DNA of 64,000 nt from Rhynchospora pubera (Eukaryota; Streptophyta; Magnoliopsida; Poales; Cyperaceae): the NCBI GenBank assembly GCA_028095005.1, contig CM051462.1, forward strand, positions 82,843,846-82,907,845, written 5' to 3'. A program made the translations under genes and the position numbers. The notes under the pieces are model-generated. The model did no database searches, was not told the DNA's origin, and was given only the letters and a program-made list of their open reading frames with translations. Shown piece by piece: positions 35,041-45,900 of the stretch; position 1 is the stretch's first letter; each line of letters begins with the position of its first letter.

Positions 35041-35290
35041 ATTTAGCAAATGTGTAGCAACGAAGTAGTCTTGGAAGACTAGTTTATCATGCAATTGTTT
35101 AAATAAAAGGTGTAGCAACGAATTTATCTTTGATAGACCTTTTTCATCATGCAATTGTTTGAATAAAAGGTGTAGCAGCAAAATTATCTTTGATAGACTT
35201 TTTTTTATCATGCTATTGTTGAAATAAATAAGTGTAGTAAGAAATCTATTTTGGAAGACTATTTTTAACCTTTACCAACACACTAAATAA
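35041..35290. repeat. Subterminal tandem repeats of the CACTA element
   Basis: Four units of 59-62 bp begin with TGTAGCAA-type cores at 35052, 35111, 35171 and 35233 and contain TCATGCAATTGTT. The minus-strand frame 34981-35211 merely translates them, giving repeated LHLLFKQLHD. Confidence 0.85.
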
Positions 35291-35421
35291 GTTATGCAAT
35301 AGACCATAGCAACACCAAGTTGTGCATGACAATAGTAAGTCTTGCAAGAAATTTTAGATAGAGTTTGTCTAGCATATTGGAAGAGAATCAAGTATATCTA
35401 TAGCCCATACTTGTTGTAGTG

Positions 35422-35560
35422 GTTTGAGTTAGACCTTAATTAATTCAAACTAAAAATTGACCTTACCGGTATAGAAAATCAAAATTTTACCTATTCACTC
35501 CTCTCTAGTTTTAATCAAAGACGACAATATTCGCACATCAGCAAAGATAGTAAAATTGTA
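35422..35560 (+). mobile_element. Putative copia LTR fragment (right part)
   Basis: Sequence after the CACTA end continues the copia-like leader, with ATTTTACCTATTCACTCC followed by TCTCTAG. There is no primer-binding site next to it. Confidence 0.4.
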
Positions 35561-35898
35561 AAAATCCAAACACCTCGAAGTTCCAAAACTCAAATTATGG
35601 TATTTTTTTCATACTAGTTAAACGTGAAACCCCTTATTAAGATTAAGATGAGATAGGATGGATGTGATACTAATACAGCTCCTTATACAAAATTAATCAG
35701 CCAAATTACAAGACACTCAACTTAACAAGAGCAGTATTCAAATTGCAAAATTACTAATTAGAGCAGTGATCCATACAACTGCTTGATCAACCGATCAAAA
35801 CTAATTTAATTTACTAAATTGACCTAGATGATATATTTAAAACAACCAAACTTAAAGTAAAAAAAAATGGTTTACATGGATTGATGAAGATAAAGCTA
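35561..35898. other. Spacer, likely 3' flank of the F-box locus
   Basis: AT-rich sequence without a supported feature. The 60-codon frame 35814-35996 overlaps the F-box pseudogene and is not real. Confidence 0.5.
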
Positions 35899-36980
35899 TC
35901 ATAAACCAGGAAGAAACCAAGTGCACCTCTTGAAAGGGCAAGACACCCTTTCAATTGTACCGGCCAATATATCATACATATAAGGTTTTTCTTCATCAGG
36001 ATCGATGAAATAAATACATCCTGCTCTGAATCCAGTAAAAGGTCTGGCAGTCATTGAGAAACCATTCATCCCCTCGAAGAAAAAAATTTGGTCACCGATG
36101 TCACTAATCTGGACCCAGCAAGGCTTTCCATCTGCTATTTCATAATGAAGCCTATATACTTGGAATATAGACCGTTTCAAACACCAACTATATAACCGAG
36201 ATACTCTCAAAATTGTTCCTGAGGACACCACTAAGTAAGATTGAATGAGGTACCTACCAAGTTCATTTCTGTCATAGAAATTCTTTGTCGGCTCACCCTC
36301 AGGTGGCGGTACCGTGTGTAGCAACTCTTTCGAATAAGCATCAAACACCTTAGTATGCCCGCTTGCACATGTAGAAAAAAACAACCCTTGCCAGTAGCAA
36401 GTGCTGTCGAACTGTCCAAACTGATCAACCCATTTACTCTTCTGCGGATCATAGAAGGACCACACACCAATATTTATATTCCAAAGCGGATCACCTCGAT
36501 CGAGAACCACAATGTTGCATTCACGGATGGGAACCGTGTCTGTCCAGACCATGCAAGAGAAACCCAAATAAAAAAACTTATGCATAGTCGGGGGTGAAAA
36601 CAGGTCTTTAGTGAGGGGGTTGAGAAAAGACATGGTTTTGCCATCAGCAAAGGCAAGGTAGTGACAGCAGATGTCCCTCTTGATCCGGTATGGGATAACT
36701 CGAGAAGAAATTGTAAAAGAAATTGTAACGGTTTTCTGTCGGAGGAAACAGAGAAGAACCGGTATGGGATAACTCGAGAAGCCACGGTAGTTGGTAGGGA
36801 TAACTCGAGAAGCCACGGTAGTTGGTAGGGAGGGTCGGAGAGAGGAGCGGAAGAGCGCCACCTTTTGCAGACGGCATAGAAACGGATGAAGTCGAGGAGG
36901 TCGGGAACCTCCTTGGCAATGAGATGGATCAGCTCTGCCGGAAGCTCCGACCAATCCTTTTCCTTTTCTTCTTCCGACAT
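35899..36980 (-). pseudogene. F-box/DUF295 (KIB-type beta-propeller) gene disrupted by tandem duplications
   Basis: From ATG 36980-36978 the frame opens MSEEEKEKDWSELPAEL and gives an F-box (about residues 9-48, ending VCKRWRSS), then DPPYQLPWLLE. It then enters repeated DNA (36685-36855) and loses phase. A different frame, from about 36700 to the TGA at 35899-35901, encodes the DUF295 domain: CCHYLAFADG, FLNPLTKDLFSPP, FYDPQKSKW and YFIDPDEEKPYMYD. Three extra copies of a GATAACTCGAGAAG-containing segment, offset by 74, 32 and 31 bp, account for the phase change (137 bp is not a multiple of three). Family members are normally one exon of about 350-400 residues and act as SCF substrate receptors. 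A gene caller may bridge the break with a false intron. A true small intron cannot be fully excluded without transcripts. Confidence 0.82.
36685..36855. repeat. Nested short tandem duplications inside the F-box locus
   Basis: GGGATAACTCGAGAAG occurs at about 36691, 36766 and 36797, and the GCCACGGTAGTTGGTAGGG block occurs twice. Spacings measured at the GGTA start are 74, 32 and 31 bp. The F-box frame reads PYQLPWLLE once at the 5' end; the extra copies read as scrambled versions. Confidence 0.85.
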
Positions 36981-37630
36981 CCAATGCCGTGGAATGGTGT
37001 CGATCATCCCTATGATTCCGTTTACTTGTTTGGTAATCAACCGCGCAGGTGTATCTGTATTCCGGTTGAAGGAAAAAATATCAAGCAAGCTTAATTAATC
37101 TCTTCTAAATCAATTAATTAATTTTAAGCCCAATTTGTCTACTTTTTTTTTATTTGTTACCAATGAAGCTTTCATGTTACAACATTTTCTTTATGATATG
37201 TATATTTTTAGGAAGCCGTTTTATTTTAATAATTCAAAAGTTAAATAAGTATATCTATATAAAACCTCTCATACAAGTATACCATCTACGAGGAAATTAG
37301 GTTTTATATGCACAACTGAATTATTATTATGATAATTTTGCTTTAATCGGCATTAGAAGTTTGTAAATATGAAAACTTTCCTAACATTGTTTTTAATTTT
37401 TACAGTTTTATCAAGACAAAAAACGTATTGTATAAGTTGTGTATTGTGAAGGTAATATATGTAGATTATTATGTTAAATAGTTTTCTAATATTTTTGGAT
37501 ATTACAATTCCTGTTATTAGCTAATTATAAAAAATCAACGTACGAATTAAAGACTTTTATACACATTCCTCCAATTTATAGTCGACTTTTAAAGGAATAA
37601 AAAAAATACTGTTTCATTTGAGTTTGGGGC

Positions 37631-37664
37631 TGATGCTTATCTAAAACGGACTGGATAAGCATCA
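37631..37664. repeat. Perfect 11-bp-arm hairpin
   Basis: TGATGCTTATC and GATAAGCATCA are separated by 12 bases. It could be a MITE relic or a local fold; there is no gene beside it. Confidence 0.7.
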
Positions 37665-37765
37665 TTTTTGAAATTTCTCTAGAGGAGAACGTGTTTTGTC
37701 TTTTTATTTTTGGAAATCAATACTAATTAACTTTTCATTTTTGCTCATCCTATCATCTCCTAAAC

Positions 37766-38063
37766 GAAATTGATTACTATCATCTGCAACTTGTCATCTC
37801 TAACCATCGCTAATCATAAAGTGAACACATAAAATAGACAAAGTGAACATACATAGTGATCAAATTGAACACATCCAAACAAATAAGTTCAATAAAAATA
37901 AATTGAATATGCATATAAAAATTTGAACAAGAGATGACAACACATATTTATTTATAAGTGCTCACTTTGATCTTTTATATATTTATTTTGTATGTTTTAT
38001 ATATTCATTTTGTGTTTAGTCATGAAAAAAAATGATAAAACTATAAATATCAGTTATCATTTC
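37766..38063. mobile_element. Fold-back MITE, copy 1
   Basis: The two ends are inverted copies containing GAAATNGATNACT, an ATCATCTGCA/ATCAGTTATC region, and inner blocks of AAAGTGAACAC and CATTTTGTGTTTAG. The same family occurs at 39810-40109. A target duplication is not clear, so ends are approximate. Confidence 0.6.
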
Positions 38064-38084
38064 TGAAATGTTTCTCTTAAACTC

Positions 38085-38560
38085 ATTTTTCCTTTCCTTT
38101 TTCTTTCCTTTTCGGCCCACAGAAGAAAAAGGGACAAACCCAACGTGTAACAGACAACCAGGTCCACAAAGGATTAAAGTCAATCCGGGTCAGACCTAAC
38201 CCAATCCTTACCCGTTGGCGTTCGAAATTGAATCTGAATCCATTAGCTACGTAATTGTTCATATAAGCCCTCTGAAAACTAAGGAATTCTCTCAAAACTA
38301 TAATAAGCCTTAAATTTTTAATTTCAGCCCTAAAAATTATTTTTTGCAAATCAGCCCCTGTACATACTAGAACCATGTCAGAGCCCCTGTACCTGTACCA
38401 CAAACCGGTACAGAGCTAATACTAAGTGACAAACAGATCCCCCAACTCATACATCTGTCATATAACTTAGTTGAAACTAAACTTGAGCCATCATTCGTTG
38501 ATTTTAACCCTAAACCTTGCGTTAAAATTGAAATTGCATCTTCACAAAATCAATTCCTCA
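38085..38560 (-). repeat. Degenerate LTR fragment related to the 1-26 kb family
   Basis: The minus strand reproduces the order of landmarks seen at 2950-3500 and 9540-10000: repeated GGTAC(A/C) blocks, then short GGGGCTNATTTG-type blocks, then GGGTCAGACC/TTGACCC-like blocks and GGCCGAAAAGG. It is truncated at both ends, with no LTR termini. Confidence 0.55.
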
Positions 38561-38640
38561 TATATTGGCTCATTGTATCTTATCAAGTAAGCTCACACAT
38601 TTCTTCAAATAAGCTCACACAAACCAAATGAACATAGAAG

Positions 38641-38716
38641 TTGAATCGTAAAGTGTATCGTGTATCGTAGTATTTAGAATCGTATCGTGTATCGTGTATC
38701 GTATCGAATCGTTTAA
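38641..38716. repeat. GTATC-rich short tandem repeat
   Basis: Units of CGTGTATCGTGTATCGTA type recur over about 75 bp, with irregular spacing. Confidence 0.75.
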
Positions 38717-39429
38717 GATACGCTATGCTACTCTTAAAAGCAAGTAAAATAAGTATCCAACATATATATTGAACTATTTTCATTAAAAGAAAGCCCTAAT
38801 ATCACACTCTATCATTATAATCACTCGGTAACTCTAGCATTGTTAGATGTAGTGTATGAATATTAGCTATCTTAAATATCATGATGTATAATCTGTAAAA
38901 ATTATTAATAATTGCATATTATAATATTATACTACATAATCTGCATAAATTATACTCATTTTTAATTATTATAATGTGTAATATATTCTATTTGGTGTAC
39001 CTTCCATGTCGTCTGTTCTCTGCTATTGTTTATTTCTTGACTTTACACTTTACAGTCTGTCACTGTCTAGTGAGTTTGTCACCATCTAGTGTTAGAGTGT
39101 CAAGGGATTAGAGGTGTTTTGCACAGATCAAGAGGGAAAATCAATGGCTAAAAGGGAATGATCTTGTTTCATTCATCATCTAAGTATAACTGTACAAGTT
39201 TAGTTACAAGCTCCAAAATAGTAAAGTGTCAACACCTTTCCTAGTGGAGGGTTATAAGCGAGGGTAGTCTTCTGGTTTTGTCAGGTCTGGTCGTAAAGGT
39301 CGCATCTTGCGGCTGCCATTGAGCCCGCCTCGAGCATACTCCGAGTTGGGCCTAGATCCGGTTCGACACACTTCCATCATGGCTTGGGGTTTTGTCGTGC
39401 CACAATAGGCCTGAGAACGGTGACCGTTT

Positions 39430-39670
39430 CGACCTTCTTTTCGTTTCGTCCAAAACGAAACAAAACTGTTAAAGATTTTGGTTGTGTTTTAAAAACGCAA
39501 CGGTTAACACAAGCTTGAAATGGTTTCGTCCATGTGTATTTTCGTGGAATTTTCGTGATTTCGATCATTTCGTCCAAAATGAAACAGTTAACGCAAATGA
39601 TAGTCAGTTTCGTGTCCAAAACGCAACGATCAACGCAACAATCCATTTGCGTGATCGTTTTAGACGTTAT
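39430..39670. repeat. Degenerate repeats of TTTCGTCCAAAACG(A/C)AAC motif
   Basis: Four variants of a TTTCGTCCAAAACGAAAC then GTTAACGCAA module occur near 39447, 39485, 39565 and 39615. Each is partly palindromic (GTTTCG...CGAAAC). Confidence 0.6.
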
Positions 39671-39809
39671 GCACCCCTAGCCACAAACTTGATGATCAAC
39701 AGGCTATCTTGGGCCAGACTTATTGGGCTAGATTGATAGGGCCCAAGAGGTCTCATGCCCTATCACAGTCTTTAAAATTTACGAGATATTTGACTACAAA
39801 ATGATACCA

Positions 39810-40109
39810 GGAATGATAACAGCCATCTGCAGTTTTGCCATTTATGTCATCGCTAAATATAAAGTGAACATATAGAACAAATAAGATAAACATATAGACG
39901 ATCTAAGTGAACACTTATAAACAAATAAGTGTTGTTCATCACTTGTTCAGAATTTTACATGCATATTCAACTTATTTTCATTGAACTTATTTGTTTATAT
40001 GTGTTCACTTTAATCATCATATAAGTTCATCTTGTCCGTATTATGTGTTTATTTTGTGTTTAGCGATGATAAGGATGACAAAAACCGCAGATTACAGTAA
40101 TAAATTTCC
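39810..40109. mobile_element. Fold-back MITE, copy 2
   Basis: Left block GGAATGATAACAG...CTGCAGTTTTG is matched by the right end read in reverse (GGAAATTTATTACTG...CTGCGGTTTTTG). ATCGCTAAA/TTTAGCGAT and AAGTGAACA/TGTTCACTT lie further in. AAATGATAC left and AAATGCTAC right are a possible 9-bp duplication with one mismatch, but the left copy is offset by two or three bases. Confidence 0.65.
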
Positions 40110-40419
40110 AAATGCTACAATTATACAAACTAGAACACTGCACCTAAAATGCTTTCCTTCCGTTTACAGCGTGGCATTTTCTTCATTGTTTGGTTTAAGA
40201 CTTTTAAGTTTTGATATAGTTGGGTAGAGTTGACACATCCAACATGAATAAGGTCACCACAGTGCTAACTTTCAATCGAAATGGTCCAATCAATGATGGA
40301 TGTCATGTGATTAATACCAAATCAGTTGAGATTCGTGCGGCTCGTAAAAATCTGCCTTAGTTCAAATCGAAAGTTAGCACTCTGTTGACCAAGGTTAGCA
40401 AAGGATACTCGTCCCATCC

Positions 40420-40428
40420 AATACCGGG
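40420..40428. other. Target-site duplication, left copy (TCCAATACC)
   Basis: Nine bases flank the element's left end; the right copy is TCCAATCCC (8 of 9 identical). Confidence 0.75.
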
Positions 40429-41271
40429 AAGTGATTTGGACACCCTCTAACTTAATCTGAACACCCCTTAAGACGAAATTACCTCTATGTGTTTGATATA
40501 ATTAAATTTATTACCAAGCAAGTCCACCACCGCTCAAAAAAAAAAAAAGCACAAAAAGCCAGCAATCGTCGGAGACTCTCAGAGGTACCTCCGAGTTTTC
40601 AAGGTCACAAGAATAAACCGGTATAATAAATTTGGCACCATTTAAAGGACATAAAAGTAGTATAATTAGGCCACACGTTATTGATCAACCCACATCAATA
40701 ATCTACATCTCTGAAAAAAGCTTCGGACCTTTTCAAATACCTTGTTTTAAGTTCTTGCTTCTCGTTGGTTCCATGATTAACTCAAAATTTGCTCCATTTT
40801 CATTGTCAATTCCCCACGATTTTACTCCCAAAAATTCATATAGAAAGAAGTAGAGCATAATTATACTTAATACAATTTAAAAATACTAATCCTTCTTGGT
40901 GGCTCGAACACCTTATTACTATCAAACAAAAAATTGAAACAGTATTAATTTACTGAGTTGTACCATATTGCTTCTGAAATCAGAAAATTCAAAGAAAATA
41001 GGAAAGGGCTAAAAGAAAATCAGAAAGGGAAAAGCCTTCTGCTTTATCTCCTCTTTGTGTAGCTTGCTCTAGGCTTCGCATCTTTGAAGCATCTGGTTCT
41101 TTCGCTTCTCCATTTCTTGTGACGGTCCAAACAAAATCCAATAGGGCAGGGAGAAAGAGACGAAAGATGAGCGACGCTTTAGCTAAGAGTGTTCAGATGA
41201 AAAGGACAATTTTGTCATATTATAAAATATTAGGGTGATCGGACTAAACCACGGTGTCCAAATCAATTCCC
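40429..41271. mobile_element. Mutator-like non-autonomous TIR element, 843 bp
   Basis: The ends GGGAAGTGATTTGGACACC and GGTGTCCAAATCAATTCCC are inverse copies with one mismatch. Further similarity lies inward at TCTGAACACCCCTTA versus TAAGAGTGTTCAGA. The 9-bp flanking duplication (8/9) fits the Mutator superfamily. The interior (for example 41040-41170) is more GC-rich than the ends and could be captured host sequence, but no protein is recognised. Confidence 0.8.
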
Positions 41272-41282
41272 TCCAATCCCTA

Positions 41283-41295
41283 CCCCCCCCCCCCC
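41283..41295. repeat. Poly-C run (13 C)
   Basis: A homopolymer just outside the Mutator-like element's right duplication. Length is prone to sequencing error. Confidence 0.8.
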
Positions 41296-41926
41296 TATGG
41301 TGCTTTGTTTATATTCTGATCATTAAAAATTTCAAAGTAAAGTTGTTTCTTACAATTATTTTCACTATTGCCAAATTAGTTCTAATTTTAGTTTTCATCT
41401 ATCTTAGCATCGATTATCCTTGCAAGTTATGTAGAGTAGTTTGCATATGATAATATAAGTGATGTATATACTAATTCCATTCTATATGATATTATTATGT
41501 ATCGGTAAAGTAGATATGTTATTGGTATGGCCGTATGGTTGTCGCCAAATGAATATCTTATTAGTTGGATGTTAATTTTGTATATCTTAGATTAAAGAAG
41601 TGTATATGGATATGTAATATTAATTGTAAAAATTTTATTAATAAAATATTTAGCCTACGGCCTTTTCCTCAAAAAAAAAAGTTTGGAGAAGAAAATATAA
41701 TTCCGATATTTATCAGGGTGCAAGATGAAAATGTTGACTTCCTAGTTCCTACTAAAAATAAAATACATTAAATGCTCTTCAATATTTAAAATTTTTTAGC
41801 CTTAACGCGAGAAAGAGACACTTTCCCTCACTCTCAGTCTCTCCTCAGAATTCTTCCTTTCTTGCGCTGCTTTTTAACTTTGAACAATGCAGCAATTGAA
41901 CTCTGAATTTCAAAGTTGAGATTAAG

Positions 41927-42751
41927 ATGGAGAGATATGAGGATTTAGGGTTTTTAGATTCCGAAGGTACTCATAAAATGCGTAATAGAGAGACTGAAGA
42001 GATCGTCTCCGTAAAGTTTATCGCACGCGGCCCCAAGGTACTATGTTATCTTATCTATTACCCCATTTCTACCATTTTTATGAACTGGATTTTGGATTTG
42101 ATTTGATCTTTGTTATTTCTTTAATCTAGATTAACGAGTATTTGGAATGGCGTATCCTCAACCATTGGTCTCTAAGACATCCTAATGTAATCCAATTCAG
42201 AGAGGTATCAAATTCGAATCTTTAAATTTTGATTTGTTGTTTTGTACTTAAAATGTGTCGCATTTGAGCCGAATTAAACTTTGTTGTTCTTGAATTTCGT
42301 TCTTTAGGTGGTGCTTACACAGACGCACCGTGCAATTGTAATGGAGTATGCTAATGGTAGCCTCGTTGATCATATTACCAATGCTGGTCCCTTAAGAAGA
42401 TGAGGTAATTTTGTATCTTTTCTTGGTCATAATTTGATGATGCCTCTTTTTTTTTTTTTTTTGCAAAGTGTTAATCCAGTTTTAAGTAATAATATCTTTG
42501 GTTTATCATTTCTTGGAAATTAGGCGAGATACTTCTTCCATCAACTGATCTGTGGTGTTAGCTACTGCCATTTCAAGGTGTTAAAATAATCACATCAATT
42601 GCTCCTAGTAAATGGTTATATTTTTCTGAATTCTTCCCTTTTTTTTCTTTTGACAATTTTCAAACAATTTTGTAGCAAATTTGCAACCAAGATTTGAAGG
42701 TTGAGAATGTAAGACTGAATGGGAATAACCTGCAACAGCTCAAGATCTGTG
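41927..42751 (+). pseudogene. SnRK2-type protein kinase pseudogene, exons 1-5 (copy 2)
   Basis: Exon-like blocks with GT-AG borders are 41927-42037 (MERYEDLGF ... VSVKFIARGPK), 42130-42204 (EWRILNHWSLRHPNVIQFRE), 42308-42404 (VVLTQTHRAIVMEYANG), 42524-42577 (ARYFFHQLICGVSYCH) and 42676 to about 42751 (NQDLKVEN ... LKIC). The order matches the N-lobe and catalytic loop of plant SnRK2 kinases. Broken points are loss of the glycine-rich loop in exon 1, an in-frame TGA at the end of exon 3 where FSEDE is expected, and the catalytic HRDLK reading NQDLK. No activation loop or C-lobe follows, and a solo LTR lies 180 bp downstream. Exon 2 has the same length (75 bp) as in copy 1 at 27.2 kb. It cannot encode an active kinase. 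Confidence 0.88.
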
Positions 42752-42924
42752 TTTTGAATACACTGAGGTTGTTTCTAAAAATATAAAAAAGTGAAAATAA
42801 CTTTGAATAATATCTCTAAGAGACTAATTAAAAAGTTGGAATTAATCAACTGTGTCAATGTCCCGGTCAAGCCCATAATTAACAGTAGGGAAGCTGTCAT
42901 ACATTCCACCAGAATTTCTTTTTT

Positions 42925-42929
42925 TCTAC
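42925..42929. other. Target-site duplication TCTAC, left copy
   Basis: TCTAC precedes the solo LTR and is repeated exactly at 45982-45986. Confidence 0.9.
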
Positions 42930-45900
42930 TGTGACACCCCGTCGAATACTGTAACTGGACAACACACGACGGAGTGTCCGCCGCAGATGTCTGCTGCACC
43001 CGCAAGGCTTAGAACCACTTATTTTACAAATTATTGTTGATTATACACAATTAATATACATGTCAATTATAAATTTATATCTAATTACTTCAATATGAAT
43101 TAAATCCTACAAAGTCTGGTAAATATGGGTTGCTAACCACAGTATCCAATGGCTCGCTACTCGTCCTGCTGTCCATCACTTGACCTGAAACCTGGAACCC
43201 ACAACCAATCGTGGAAAACAATGCAAAAGCACGGAATGAGATAAATAAAATTTATCTCAGTACGGTATTCAGTTCCAGCCACTTGAGTTTTGATTATCAT
43301 GCGTTGGAACTAAATACGAAACTGAGTTATATAAATTCCAATCAAATTCCCTTTTATTTCAAATAACATTAAATCTAAACTTTCGATCAAGCAATGCAAT
43401 TAGACAAATAATTTCAGTACTCTTCAAAATCATTTAAAGTGCAGAGTATGTCAATTGTCATTTAAATTCCTTAGAAAAGCAATTAATCGTTATGCATCAA
43501 CTATCGTGTAAAAACATTCAAATCTTGTTCCAAGCAGAAATAACAATGTCAAATTAATTAAATCAATGCGGTATGCAATGTGAGCTCGGCAATCAATTCC
43601 ATAACAATTCAAATATTCAAAGTATAACAAATGCCGACTCATTTGGTTGGACAATTGTCTAAGATGCAAGTCTGGTTTCTTTTCTCATTATCAAAGTCAA
43701 TATGTCGCGAGCACCTTCTACGAGGGGCTACCCCGACCAATTCAATTCATATACCATCCAATCAATTAAATCAACAAATGTACAAGCAAGCTGGGAACAC
43801 TCACACTTCGGTCCATTCCAGACTAGACCTACTGAGTCCCGGTACATAAGCGCTTATTACACGGTGCTTGGTAGGATGGGTCATGACTCCACCTCCAAAC
43901 ATTACGAGTGTCTATCTCAGCCACACAAGTTGTACTTACCTCAATCAAATCACATTTCAATCGGATACCATTCAATATGTCACTTTCCAACATTTCAATC
44001 GGATACCATTCAATATGCCACTTTCCAATCATGCATCAATATACAATTTCACAAAATGATCTCATGAACCAAAATTTCAATTATGAATTCAGAATGCATA
44101 ATGATAATGATAATAATAATAATAACAATCAGAATATATACCACATATAATTAAAACTCAAGTGAAATCCGTACCTTATTTAAAATAGAACAAGCAAGCA
44201 ACAAATAAGCAATCTTAATGTCCATCAACAATATCTACCATCTTCAACACCGACATAAGTCCTGATAATACAAGAACAAGTTCTCGTCCTAAGTCTCGAC
44301 CCAAAACAGAATTTGAAACAGCAAGTTTATATTTAGAAAAAAAAAACAGCCATAAACTTTTGACTATTAGTATACTCGGTTTTGAGTTTGCTAAACCATA
44401 GTTTACACCTTTTTACTAACACCTTCGACAACTCTAAATTAATTAAATTTCATATTTTTTTTATAATCATGTTAAGACTGTTCTCTATACTTCATATCAT
44501 TTGGTACCTAACCAGTGCCCAAAAAGTGTACCATACTTTACGTAATTAATACTTCAATACTAATTAACTAGGCTGCATATCAGATCTTATGATTCCCATA
44601 ATTATTCAAGCATCAACAAGATATGAATAGACAAATAAGCAACACGGGGAATTGCCAGTAACTTACGTACTAGAGAAGCTACTAAACGACCCCTCAGCTA
44701 AGCAATTGCAAACTTATCACACAAACATGATCATCCATTCCTACTTAATTAAGAAACTAATCTGATTAAATCAGATGCAACTTCTAAATTTAGTAAACCG
44801 ACTAGTCAATTACTTCAACAGATTGCGTTGATAGCTCCAACAATTTAATAAATCAAGAAAACTAATTGGATAAAGTTTAATTTAGTTACCGCTAAAAGAA
44901 AAGAGAAGAGAGAGACAAATCCAATTTCAATCCCCTTCTAGACTCGCCCTAGTGTCGCTGCCCTTCTCAATTTATCACATTATCACTGCCACCTCCTCCT
45001 CTGGCCATGGCCACCACTAGTTCCGAATTGAGTTCACCACTGTCTTAGTTCTCTCTTCCTAATAAGGTCCCCTCTTTAATTTCTGATCTGAGGAACTTAG
45101 AATCAGCTAAGGGTTTTAAGTTTAGTAGAGAGAAGGAAAGGTGAGCAGAGGGGTCTGACGAGGCCCTGGTGCGAGAGGGAATAGAGTAAGAAAGGGGTTA
45201 CGGTTTGCTTGTTCCTGAGTAAGGAGAGAAGAGGTAGCAACAGGGGGGGTCTGTGCTTGTTCGAGAGCACGAAGAAAGGGAGGGTCCACTGGTGTTGTTC
45301 GGATAAGAGAGGAGAAGAAACAGGAAGATAGAGATGGGTTATGTGTAGTTGGGCTACACGAGAGAGAAGAAGAAAAGACCAGATCCAAATTCACGGCAAA
45401 AAGTTTCTCCCAAAATTCTATGCTACCCACTTTATTTGCTTGTTTGCACAAGGTGCGTGAATAACCAGTGAACCTGTGACATGCATAACCAAAGGGTCCT
45501 ACTAGTAAGGATAAGATACAATGAAGAATACTAAGTTGAGAGCACAATTAATAATTTAAATAACATGGTACCCAACAAGTTTCACTACACTTGTATACAA
45601 ACGGCCAAGTATACTTACTGAAGCTTGACTTCTCAATACTAGTATATCCCAAAATATACCAACTAAATTTTGTATACTTATGACGCATAGAAGAATTCTT
45701 CTCTCTTTTTTTTATACACATAAAAAGTTTGAAATTTCTATCATTTTACGTTTCAATTATTGGTCTCATACAATATAAATTCAAATAATTAATTCTAATA
45801 CCAGAGGAAATGATTAAAAGTCAGCAGAAAATTTTCTTTCCAGAAATCAATTCCACTAAAATGGACAATATAGATAAAGTTTCAAATTCAATAAAATAAA

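Larger units (their letters stand above)
30188..35421. mobile_element. CACTA (En/Spm-like) DNA transposon remnant, 5234 bp
   Basis: The left end reads CACTACAAGAAAA and the right end is its imperfect inverse, CTTGTTGTAGTG (CACTACAACAAG on the minus strand). Subterminal direct repeats of about 60 bp lie near the right end (35041-35290), a hallmark of this superfamily. A C-terminal transposase exon survives at 34541-34734. The rest of the interior is AT-rich with a microsatellite at 31344-31412. Most of the transposase is missing, so the copy is not autonomous. Confidence 0.8.

Noticed and set aside
36355..37098. Plus-strand frames of 70-90 codons over the F-box locus
   Set aside because: They are antisense shadows of the F-box/DUF295 coding strand.
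37740..38080. TCTCCTAAAC / TCTCTTAAAC as a target duplication for fold-back MITE copy 1
   Set aside because: The right copy sits about eight bases beyond the matching arm end, so the two cannot both abut the element.
45122..45547. 141-codon minus-strand frame
   Set aside because: It falls in the solo LTR, with Ser/Pro/Leu composition from a purine-rich strand and no recognised family. Kept only as a comparison in the findings.
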